Source: Rotaria macrura
Lineage: Eukaryota > Rotifera > Eurotatoria > Philodinida > Philodinidae
DNA: 64,000 nucleotides
Assembly: GCA_900239685.1 (NCBI GenBank)
Contig: OENT01000071.1
Span: 62,001 to 126,000 of the forward strand
Direction: 5' to 3'
Positions within the stretch are counted from its first letter, which is position 1; every line of letters begins with the position of its first letter. Below, piece by piece: positions 37,401 through 51,300 of the stretch. Position numbers and translations under genes: made by a program. The notes beneath the pieces are model-generated. The model ran no database searches. It was given only the letters and a program-made list of their open reading frames with translations, and was not told where the DNA came from.

Positions 37401-40400
37401 GATTTCTTATCTTGTCACATTATATTACCTATAGTTTGTTACTTAATTTTAATAATACCTTGTTTATTACATAAACAATCTAAGTCGAAATCATTCAAAG
37501 ATTGAGACACAAAAACATTTTTTCAGACATCGCCATGTATAGAAAACAAAAGAAAATATTTTATTCACTCAACTTTTATAGTTTATGACGATCTAATAAT
37601 GGGGACTGACACATTAATTCTATATATGGGTGCAACTAATCTCTCTGAAATTTGATATTTAGATTTGATTTTCCAAGTTTGAGATTTGGCTATAGACATA
37701 AATCTTGTTTGACTTTGGTCTGCGGCTATTATTTGAACCCGGTTTGGGCTGTAACAAAGAACTTCAACTATATTTTGATTTCGAATTGTGGATTTGAATT
37801 TGGTTACAATCTAACATAACTCTAAATTTTCGTTTCTGATAGACAAGAATCAACTCTGAACACCAAATCAAAATCCAAAGCAAATCCAAGTAATGTCATA
37901 TCAATGGACATGATTTAGGATTGTTTTCTCTTTTTTATGGAACTGAATGTGACAAAGTCACATCAAACTTGGGTAATTGGACACCAAATCAAAATCTCAG
38001 CCGAGAACAAATCAAAATCTTCTAGTACTAAATCCAAAACGTTGGAACTATCAATATAACATCAGTCTAACAGAAATAGCTTACGTTTTATGCTTAAAAC
38101 TATGTAGACGTACCAACGAAGACATAATTAAACTTAAAAAAGAGCAAACATTTTATACTCAATATGAATAAAAATCATTCGACCCGATGTTTTCTTATGA
38201 ATCTATTGAAGGTAAAATAATATTGACCAGTATTGGGTTATTCCTAGTGTAATAGATAATCATCAATAGATGAAATCGCTCTATGAATGATTTTGTAATA
38301 TATATAAGGATCGAAACGAAACCTGTAAAAAGACGCTTATGATTGTCATTATCAATACGATCACCTTGATGAAAACCCTTTTCCTATACATGTGTGCTTT
38401 TGGTGACATGTTTCATTAAAACAAAATATTGACAGAAGAAATAGAAAAGATTGTAACTTACTCGTATTAGAACAGCCAGATAAAGTTCTGCACTACGATC
38501 CGAACATGTTTTAGCATTCATTTTTTTCTCATTACACAATTGTGCTATTTGTTCAAGTGCGCCGGGTGTTTGATAAAGAGTATCATTATAACCTTAAAAA
38601 AATAAGACCAAGAGATATTCTTTCCATGCAAGATTTATTTATTTTTTAATCTGATTTACCAAGTACAGCACCAAGCAAACGATGAACCAATATATCTGGA
38701 TAACGTCTAATAGGTGATGTAAAATGTGTATAAAAATCTACATTAAGTGCAAAATGTGAACAGTTTTGATCTTGTACACATGATGCACAACAATATATTG
38801 CCAGTTGCATTGATTTTGCAAGTAAATGTATAAGTAATTTTTTTGTTGGCTCGTTTTTAACATTTCGAATAATATTAGCTATATCACTCGATGATTTTCC
38901 GTCGACTTCGATGCCAGATGATTTTAAAATTTTCATCGTACTTTGTAATGCTGTTGAATTCGGTGGTGGATGCCGACGTAATATAGCTTTATCATGTATA
39001 CGATCACATGAACATAATTGACGTGCAACTTGCATATTAGCTAAGAGCATGTATTCTTCAACTAATCGATTACTCTCTTTTTGTTGATATATGGAGAAAC
39101 TTAACGGTATTTTACTATCTGGATTAATCTGATATTGCAGTTTCGGTTGATTTAATGTTAATGCGCCAACACGTCTTGAACGCAACGATTTTGATATTTC
39201 ATATAGATCTAATACAGATCGTTTTACATCATTAATCGAATAATTATTTGATATTCGTGGAAGATCTTCTATTTTAAAATCTTTATTTGGATGATCGATG
39301 ATATCCTAAGAGAAACAAAGGAGAACTTGCTATGAGTAAAATAGTATTTTTGTTTTCTTAAATCATACTTGAGCATGTTCATAACTTAATTTAGCACATG
39401 ATCGAATAACACTACGCGTAAATTGTTCACTTAAAATCTAATAGAAACAACTTTTTTTAAAATAGAACTAATGCAGAAAGAAATTTTTCTTACGTTGCCC
39501 TGTTCGTCCATCATCCATATCACAGAATATGTTAAACGATCTTCATCAGGATTTAAACTACATAGACGATCACATAATAATCGTGGTAACATTGGAATTA
39601 CCTAAAGAAGAATATCAGATATATGTTTTTGTTTCTGATTGGCATAATGCGAATCTTGGCATTCTCACTCGTTCAACAAGATAAACACTAGTGGTACGCT
39701 GGGCAGCTTCATTATCAAGTGGTGTTTGTTCTTGAACAAAATAACTTACATCAGCAATATGAACACCAACTCGATAATGTCCTATAACATAAAATATGTT
39801 TCATCGTTCAACTACGAAAAATCAGATATGTTCATCACGATACATCGGCAATCGTCATGAATATTTCGAATCAGATTTAAAGAAAGTCTAAATACCATTT
39901 TCAAGTCGTTCACAACTAAGTGCATCATCAAGATCTCGCGCGGTAGCTGGATCAATAGTAAAAATACAACTATTGCGAAGATCTAATCTCTTCGAAAATT
40001 CTTCGTCAGGTATTGTCCATTTCTGTTGACTTAATGGTAAACATTTAATAACCTGAGAATGAGAAATAGTTCATGTATGGCAGTTATTTTAATATCATGC
40101 TTACTTCATCATTGAATTCTTCATCTCGAATGTCGTTTTCCATTAGAATAGCTTTACTTTGAGCTTCCAGTGTATCAGCATCGCCAAGGCTTTCCATTAA
40201 TTCTCTAAAGAAGAAAATATATACAATCATGGTTATAATAATAATGATAGTACAAGTTGTCTATCCGATATACCCAAGTGCAAATTTTTTATCGGCTGGT
40301 ATATCAACAATTTTCGCGACAAATAACGATTTTTCATAATCACCTGGTCGATCGTTGAAATCTAAATAAATAAACATATGATTCCTAGTATTAAAACAAA

Positions 40401-42308
40401 ATGAAGAATATCACATTCTATTTACCTGCTGGGCAATTACTCATTGGAATCATCAAACGAGGAATTCGACTAAATATAAATACATTAAATAAATACATAT
40501 TACAAGTAAAATTTGTCACGTCAGCAGAAAATCTATATAATCAACTCTATTTTTCTATCGGTCTTTTAAATTAACTTGAATTCTCTCATTTTTATGACGG
40601 TAAATGCCTTAGAAGAATCATTTAATCGTATGTAGAACAAAGGTTACACCAAATTGTTACAATCGAACTTTGACTAATACTGATCAATTTCCTGCTGGGT
40701 ACGCATAAGTTTACCCTTCCCTTATTTCTAGACGCTTTAAAGCCAAGACGACTAACGAATCAATCCTGACATTGGCAAAAGTAATGAGATCATGTTTCAC
40801 ATTTAAATGTTTTGTGAATTATTGGAAACCCAAATATATTGTTATGAACTCATTCTAACATAGCGGAATGTTATTAGAGTGTACACATGGGATGGAATGA
40901 GGATGATTAACATAGAAATACTGATTCAAATTTTTACCTGTCCATTGGAGAAAATAATGCATAGTTTGGATTATTATCAGGCATCTTTCTTATTAATCCA
41001 GCAGTCTTCATGGAATGTCGTCGACGAAAAAGATAAACGACTTTAATTGTTCTTTGAAAATATTCGTTAGGTATCTTATCAATCATGTCATCTGTTAACG
41101 TCATATTATCCTGCTTGAGTGTACCGATTGTATCTCGTTTGTTATCTCGTGTCGATGGAGAATTTTGTACTAGATCATGATCCATGCATTGGTTCTGTTC
41201 ATCATTTAGTTTGGTACCGTTTCTTATTGCTTGAATATTACGTTGAACCTTTGATTTAAACAAAAAAAATAATTTAACAATAAACAAATGAAAAAGATAT
41301 GATAGTAAATTTACTAGATAAGAATATTCTGGAATGATTTTCCATTCTCTTTTCGGCTTTATTTCAGCAGCTACTTCATCTAAATTTAATGCTCGATTTC
41401 GTTCACGAACATTGTCTATATAAAAGTCAGTACCACCATCCTAATAAAAGAAAAAGCTTTCAAATAGGACAAAACAAAACAACACGTAATCATCAAATTA
41501 TGTTTCCTACAGGGTCACTAATGAATGCATCTGTATATTGTTTAGCATTGATTCGTAAAATCCCACGAATAGTTTTTTTAGCGGCGATATCTCGTAAAAC
41601 TTGTTCTTCATTCAAGTAGTCGTCGCACCTCTACGAAAAAAAAAGAAAGCAAAATAGCGAATTTTAATAGACGACTTTTAGCCTTTTCCCTACTAGTAGT
41701 GCATTATTCGCTGTTTGTTTTCGCTGAGGATTGTTTTGACGATTATATGCATGACTGGTTTGCTGATTCGTAGCCTGTGATTGTTGAGAAAGCAGTTGTG
41801 TCGTATTATTGTGATTATAGGTTTGCATCGGATAATAACTTGTATAATTTCCCCATCCACTAGTGTCGAAGCCACCTTCTTGCGGACCATTTACATTTGA
41901 ATCAGCATTGTTATGTTCTATAATTGCCGTTAAACAAATAAACATTACTGTGATTTTTAAAGTGCCTTGTACCTCAAGCGAGAAAGTATTTAAAAATTTA
42001 ATTGAAGACTGACAGTGAACGCTCTTTTTTTCTCCTATGCATTCTGCCTAGATTTTGCAATGAATCATAGATGTTACATGTTTTCGAAATAATTGTTTCT
42101 CATATATTATTGAGTCTTATGAAATATTACATGACGAGAAACTTACGTGGCTGTTGTTGTTGTTGATTGGAATTTCTGCCATTCCGTGTATTTCCACGAT
42201 TATTATGATGATACTAATGACCCGGCCAAGAAAAAGGAGAAATTTTAGAAAAAAACAGATGTCTTTTTAAATATTAGTACAGACATTGAATCGACGTGGA
42301 TTGGACAT
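34484..42308 (-). CDS. DIS3L2: DIS3-like 3'-5' exoribonuclease 2
   Basis: DIS3L2 is a processive, exosome-independent cytoplasmic exoribonuclease that degrades oligouridylated RNAs such as pre-let-7. About 18-20 exons were followed, beginning with ATG at 42308 (MSNPRRFN, then YHHNNRGN). Visible in order are an N/Q-rich N-terminus, the cold-shock region ([19 protein letters not shown], then [10 protein letters not shown]), and ALFSPMD. The RNB domain follows, with the catalytic aspartate cluster [16 protein letters not shown], then [48 protein letters not shown] and [20 protein letters not shown]-terminal S1-like part ([12 protein letters not shown]) ends in PYSEY. There is no PIN domain, which separates it from DIS3 and DIS3L1. 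Introns are mostly 50-80 bp, but one is about 3.4 kb. A CTTTTTTTTTTACAG-like acceptor lies just before the start exon. The gene is head-to-head with HTATIP2. Confidence 0.93.
35054..38461 (-). other. 3.4 kb intron of DIS3L2
   Basis: It lies between the exon ending [10 protein letters not shown] and the one beginning EYGTISDE. It contains only short open frames. A stretch around 37650-38040 repeats AAATCAAAATC-like motifs in both orientations, which may be the remains of a repeat. No transposase, reverse transcriptase or nested gene was recognised. Confidence 0.6.
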
Positions 42309-42957
42309 GTTGCAAACACAAAGTATCTGTAAAAAAAAACTAATTTACAAGATAAAATGACGCTAATATTGAATTTTGGCAACGAGAACGTGACTAAAGA
42401 GAAATATATGCCACGAATAAAATGTTTGAAAAAATGTGACTCGGAGATAAGTTTCTTCACTTGAATTTTCCCACTAACAGCAGCGAGAAGACGCCGGGTT
42501 TTTTCTTCTTCCTACTTGCAAATTGGGTCGCTACTGTTGAAAACTGCGATTACATAGATAGCAGCGCTCGTGGTGAATCACAATAGGATTTTTATCGTAA
42601 AAGCAAACGGTTACGATTGTAACGTGTTTGATGATAAAGAACAATAGCGAGCAAGAATCAGCGCATTGCACTTTCGTTGCCTTTGATTGGCTAGAATTGC
42701 TAACAAAACAAAAAAAATGTGAAAAAATATTTCCATACTGACTTACTAATTATGATTAATGCTTTTAATATTCAGACTTATTTATTTTCTATGCAAGCCT
42801 TGTGTGCTAGTCTCATGTATTCATTATCTTATTTATAGACCCATTTGTAAATCGATGAATGTACCTATTTAAATCATGGGATTCTCTTTGAATAAAATAC
42901 ACAATTTAATGATTAGATCATATTTACATGAATAGGTTTTATATCTTTATTTTTAAG
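42309..42957. promoter_or_regulatory. Shared intergenic region between divergent DIS3L2 and HTATIP2
   Basis: About 650 bp separate the two start codons, so this must hold both promoters or their 5' untranslated exons. A segment at about 42480-42680 is less AT-rich than its surroundings. Pyrimidine-rich AG sites sit just before both start exons. No TATA-type element stands out in a sequence this AT-rich. Confidence 0.5.
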
Positions 42958-44758
<1,801 letters not shown>

Positions 44759-47700
44759 CTGTCTTAACTGTGTGTATTTTTTTGTTTTGTGCTGTTTATT
44801 ATATCCATTTTAATATATATATACATATACACAATACAATTATGGTTAGAAACTATAAAGTTGCACTTTTTATGTGCTGTTCAAAATTCATAGAAATCAA
44901 TCTACCACAATTGATTACATTGGACCCATTATTGACTACGTAAAAAAAGAGAAAAAAAATTGAGTTTACTTGTCAAATTCGTTCTTCAGTGTATGTTGCC
45001 AATAAATCGTAATTCATAAACATTAATCAATTTCTACGACGAACTATCGACAAGACTATAATTCTATGATTTTTTCAAGTTAGGTCAATGAATCGATTAT
45101 TTTATCATTTCTTTCTTAAGCCAATCTTCATTATTTGATCATCATCCTCGAATATTTCTTAGAGAACACTATCGTCTCTATAATAACTAATATATTATTT
45201 TTAAATAATTTAAATAATGCATTCAGAAAAAAGTTCAATGGAACTTCATACGAATATTTGTTATAGATGAAAGCCAATCGACAAATAAAAATAACATCTT
45301 CACTAATTATGTAGCAATGTACTTGTTAAATCTTGAATTATGTTGATTCAAAACTTTCGTTCTTAATAAAAATCTTTGTCTTCTTCTATATTGATACCTG
45401 AATCTTTAGTTTTCAAGTCTTTGTATAGTTGAAGGGACAGATGGACTCTTCTTTTTCTTTTTGACAGATACTTATTGTTAATAGAGTCTGATAGCATCTA
45501 TCAGTCAGAATACTTTCTTTTTCTTACTAGCATATCTGACATTTGCCATGTGTCTTTACTTGTATTCGTACATATTCATGTGGTCAAGCAATACCCCTTC
45601 CTGCTTTTTGGATTACTGAGAAAAAGAACAGTTAAATTAGATTCTCATCGGCGAATGATACTTACTACATTTAAGCTAATACTCACATAATAACAATATT
45701 GAGAAAAACGTGATATACACATAAGAATTCTGATGTGATCATAGACATGTCGAGCATACACGATACACGCCACGATTTCTTTTTTTTTGTTGTTTGTTAG
45801 AAATAAAATACTTATTACAATGGGATGGATTCTAGCGAATCGGAGAGCTTTTGAGTCAAACAATCGTGATAAAAGATAAAAGATAGAACAAAACATTACA
45901 AGACAACAGCGATGTCTGACCTTCAGAACAATCTATAATATGGTCTCTTATGAGAACTTTAAGTAGTAAAAAATGATTCTACTGCATGCATGTGCAAGTT
46001 CAATTCTGAAAGTTAAAGCTTTTCATATTTTATAATATAGAATACGAAACTATATTCTTCATGAAATAGCGTACAGAATAATAGAAATTAGTTTTCAGAT
46101 TCATCATAGAAAACGAAGAGACTTTCAATGATGGTGCCTTCGAGAGTTCGCATTGTAGATATTTATAGTAGAGACAAAGTTTTCTTAAAAATTTAGTTAT
46201 GTTGTATCACAGGTAGTCATACTTGTATTTAGATTACTACGTTAACAAACAAGCACTCGTGTAAGTCTGCAAACACAATATAACAGTATAATTTGCAGTA
46301 CATGATAACAAACACGTCTATACATGATGACTAAGCTGTAAAGAAAGAAACAAGAGCAAGAGGAAAAGTCGATCGAAAGCGTAAACCAATCGATTAATAC
46401 AGAAGTCGGTCAATTTTTTTCAATAATGCAGAACGCATGAAGACGTTCGTAACATTAGAGTTTGCAATAGATAAGGAAAGGACTTTGAGCCGTAGGACGT
46501 TTTCGATGTTAGTCTGAGTTTATTCTTGCAATAGAATAACGAAATATCTTATATTGTCTCTTCTATAACAATAAACTATTCAGGTAGAAAAATCAGATTG
46601 TAAATCTTTTATGATCTTGTAAGATCAGGCATAAATTGTATAAAAAAAATCGTCGTTTCAGAAATTTTACATTTTTATTTCTCTAATTGGGTACACAAAA
46701 TACTTCGCGAAGAGACGTAAAATATTTATTATCAACGTTATTGACATGATCACAAGCTCTTATGGATAATAAAAATAGTTTTTACATTGTACATGCTACT
46801 TTAATGGATTACCACTTACAGATTATCCATTCTGTATCGATTGCAAGTGTTTAGTTTAAACTCTTCTAATTTCATTTTGACTAATCCTGAAATTGAATTA
46901 TAAAATATTCAAATAATCGTAGATAATGTTCTGGATTGAACTCTTGATTCTTTATCGATCAGAAGCCGATCTTTCGTTTCAACATGTCTATATGATATTC
47001 ATGTATACTATAAATCTAACAAGTATCGAAGTCGTTTGGCTATAAAAATATTTTATACTAAATTACTGATTGCTGGAATGAGATCTACTTGTCGTCGCCA
47101 TATAAAATCGCAAACTTACATAAGATTAATGCTGTTCTTTTCTAGGTAACTCGACAAGCCAACATTTAATAAAATAAAACTGTCTTCAATTCGTTTGAAA
47201 TGTCTAAGTATTTCCAGTATTGTTTCATCCGAAAAAAATATAATCTTTCGAAGGTTTTCTTTTATTTTGCAACAACGTTTTCTACTGAAAACACGTGCTG
47301 ATAGAGTAAACAGGTAAACACTTTAAAACCAAGATAGATAGAGTATCTAATACAGGTAAGTATAACTCAAGTAGATACGATTCTTTTCCTATGATGTGAA
47401 TAGTAAATTAACTATGATTTTCTATTATATTTATACGGTAGTCAATCATGTTGATTATTTTCATAAAAAATTCTTGTTGAAATAATCTTTAATGCAGCAC
47501 ACGGGTGGTCAACATAGAACTTCTATAGCAACTATTTCAACTTATTTTATTCTATCTTTTTTCTTACCAGTTGGTATTTGTATACATTTTTACCTTAGAA
47601 CAGATTTAATATTGAAATCAATTGATAAGACCAATACTAAATACATGAGAGCAACATCACCGCATCGAAGATATCATGGAATTATTTCGAAATATTTGTG

Positions 47701-48357
47701 TTGTAGTAAAATAATCGTCGAAGTTCATTCTCATTTTGTGTATTCAATTGAAGATATATTTATTTTGATTGCTTACGATGTAGAATTTTAATAGTTGTTC
47801 AATGGTTAATAGTTTCATTAATTGTGAAAAGCATTTATCACAAATGCCTTGCGAATATTTTAACTGATTGGTATGATGATTGTATTAAACATTTTCTAAT
47901 AAGATAAAGTCGAGACAGTTGGTACTGATTGTTGAATTATATTTAAACAAAGCACCAAAAGACATGTTACATGTAAATGTATCAATTTTCATTGTAAGAA
48001 ATACTACTCTAGCTCGTACACTTTTAAGAAGCAAAAACTTGATCATTTTGTTTTAATCTTCATCTGTTGTATTGCCGTCATTATAGTAAAAGAAATAGAA
48101 AGGCAACTTTGTTAAAACATCAACAGATGACACAACTTGACGACTGTATTTACATGCAATACACATTCTTCATTATGAATGGTGGTGGTTGAGTGATTGA
48201 GTTTTTAAGTATGTTTCGGTACCCATATTTCGATATGAATCATACGCATAATTATTATAATAAAAAATTAATTGACAGAATAATTATTTAAAAAAGAAAA
48301 ATCAAACAATTTTATTTTAGTTATTACGAATTCTACTATTTTTAGTACTTTTAGAAT
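44759..48357. other. Intergenic, no gene recognised
   Basis: About 3.6 kb between HTATIP2 and ILVBL, both on the plus strand. The longest open frames are 70-100 codons (for example 47492-47791) with hydrophobic, AT-driven composition. No repeat structure or RNA gene was seen. Confidence 0.55.
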
Positions 48358-51300
48358 ATGATTGTCTTTCTATTAACTATTGCTATTTTATTATTGATCC
48401 TTTATATTGCTTACAAAACTCGATGGATATACACACTTCTATATAAAGTTTGAAATTCTTATTCCGCAAAAAGAAATGATCAAATTAATATCTGTTGATT
48501 TATTCTTAGGTCGATGAAGAATCCACAGCCTATGGTGGTGAACTTGTTGCTGACGTTCTTAAAGTAGCCAAATAATTAATATATATGTTACAGGGGAAAT
48601 TAAAATGCAGGGCTATTTAAAATAGCCCAAGGGAAATTGAAATTTCAATCTCACCTAGGGCAGATTAAAATCTTTTTTTCCCTGTGCAATTTATAAGAAA
48701 AGTTCAAGATTTCAGTTTCCCCTAGAGTAAATTAAAATTTTAGTTTCTCCTATAGGGGAATTTTAAATAGCCCTAGTAGAAATAAATGTATCGTTTATAT
48801 ATTTCTTCATATAAAAATTTGACGTAAATAATGTAATAATATCGTGATCAATAGTAACCGAGATAGAGACAGGGAAGAGTCGAATTCATAGGTTTACAAA
48901 AAGACAACGGTTCGAAAAAAATCGATTTGTATAAAAAGAAAATTCGAAATTTATAAAACTCATAAATCAGTATGAATACATTTGATGAAAAACTGGAGGC
49001 GCACATTCAAACTTTGCATGGAAAATTTCGTGCAAAGAATTTAATTTAAAAAAAATGTACTAAGATATTGTTTTGGTTTTACGAGATGAGTGGGGTAATT
49101 CACAGTTTAAATATTGGGTTCAAAAACATTTTATGCTTGTCAAAGTTGGAGATTTGAATGCTGTATACAGCACAGGCAAAATTGGTCATCCAGAGTGGTT
49201 TAATAAGAACTTTGCACGAAGTTTTCCATGCAAAGTTTGAATGTGCGCCTCCAGTTTTTCATCAAATGTATTCATACTGATTTATGAGTTTTATAAATTT
49301 CGAATTTTTTTTTTATACAAATCGATTTTTTCCGAACCGTTGTCTTTTTGTAAACCTTTGAATTCGACTCTTCCCTGTCTCTATCTCGGTTACTATTGAT
49401 CACGATATTATTACATTATTTACGTCAAATTTTTATATGAAGAAATATATAAACGATACATTTATTTCTACTAGGGCTATTTAAAATTCCCCTATAGGAG
49501 AAACTAAAATTTTAATTTACTCTAGGGGAAACTGAAATCTTGAACTTTTCTTATAAATTGCACAGGGAAAAAAAGATTTTAATTTGCCCTAGGTGAGATT
49601 GAAATTTCAATTTCCCCTGTAACATATATATTAATTATTTATCATAGGTATAAACATATACTTTTGTTTCGTAGGCTCATGGAATTCCCTACATATTCTG
49701 TTTATCAGGTGGACATATATCACCAATATTAGTTGCATGTGAAAAGCATAATATACGTGTCATTGATACGCGTCATGAAGCAAATGCTGCATTTGCTGGT
49801 GAAATTGTTCTACAGAGACTATTTAACTATTAACTTCGCTCTTATTTTTCTGATTAAGCTGATGCCGTCTCTCGTCTCAGTGGTAAAATCGGTGTTTGTG
49901 TTGTTACGGCTGGACCTGGTAAATAGATTTGATTTTTATTCAACAATAATGAGAAAACTAGATTTTACTAGCACTCTTCTTCATCCGAGTCTTTTTTTCA
50001 GGCTTAACAAATACTGTAACAGCTATAAAAAATGCTCAAATGGCTGAAAGTCCATTATTATTAATCGGTGGTTGTGCAGCTAATTTGTCAAAAGGACGTG
50101 GTGCTTTGCAAGACATCGATCACATGTCTGTGTTTAAATCAATATGTAAATATACAATTAGTGTACAACGTGTTCGTCAGATTCCACATCTACTTCGTAA
50201 AGCTATTTTTATTGCTCAATCGGGAACACCAGGTGAATAAAATTCTATACAATTAAATAGGCTCAAGTAATATCAATGATTCGTCTTTGTTTTTTGTTTT
50301 CAAGGACCAGTGTTTGTCGAATTTCCGATTGATGTTTTATATCCATTTTATCTAGTTGCAAAAGAAGTTGGCATTAAACCAAATCCAAAAGCCTTAGCTG
50401 ATAAAATAGCGAATCTGTTCGCACCTATATAAATTGTAGCATATTGAATTATTTTGACTGATTTTATTTAGTTATTTATCTACATATATACGTGGAACAT
50501 TTGCTGGAGCCTTTTGTCCACAAAAATTGACACCGATACCACCAGAAATACCATATGCACAAAACGATTTGAGTAAATAAAATTTGACTGAAGTATATTG
50601 AATATATATCTATTCGTGATTTTTATTTTTCAAGTTCGAAAAGCTGCTGAGCTTGTTCGATCGGCTAAAAGTCCAGTGTGTTTACTGGGTAGTCAAACTA
50701 CTCTACCGCCAACATCGACAACTGATGTTGTCGAAGCACTTGAAGTAATATTCATTATTGTGTTAATCTATCATTTGATGAGCAACACTTTGAATCAATT
50801 CTATTTGATAATGCTCTTATGAGTACGAGAAATGTTTTTAGTTCGAAGTTATGTGAAAAAAAGATTTTAACCAATATTGCTATTTGTTGGTACAAAAAGA
50901 TGCATTTTTCTAGCAGATATTATGAGATAGTGAAAGGTTTATCCGATACTCAACTCATTTCGGAAAAGCATTGATCGAATTTTCACAAAACATTATTGTT
51001 ATACTAGATTGAAAAACAGTATGAATTCATTATTTTTTATTTTTTTTTATATAGTCGATGAACATTCCATGTTTTCTGGGTGGCATGGCAAGAGGTTTAC
51101 TCGGCAGAAATAGTTCAATACAGTTTCGACATTGTCGCAAAGATGCATTAAAAGAAGCTGATGTTGTTCTTTTAATAGGTTAGTATTTCAAAACTACCCA
51201 TTTGACGACGTTAAAATTCATGGAGTAACATAGATGCAAATTTGAAGAGATGAAAAACATATTCAACACAGATTTCTAATGAGATATTCTGATTTTTCCT

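Noticed and set aside
42928-42957. Upstream ATG giving MNRFYIFIFK before HTATIP2
   Set aside because: The stretch is pyrimidine-rich, ends in TTTTTAAG and looks like the end of an intron or a leader acceptor; the family N-terminus begins after it.
48570-49640. TTAA or TA target-site duplication for the foldback element
   Set aside because: The ends are themselves palindromic AT sequence, so any such short duplication is indistinguishable from the inverted repeat.
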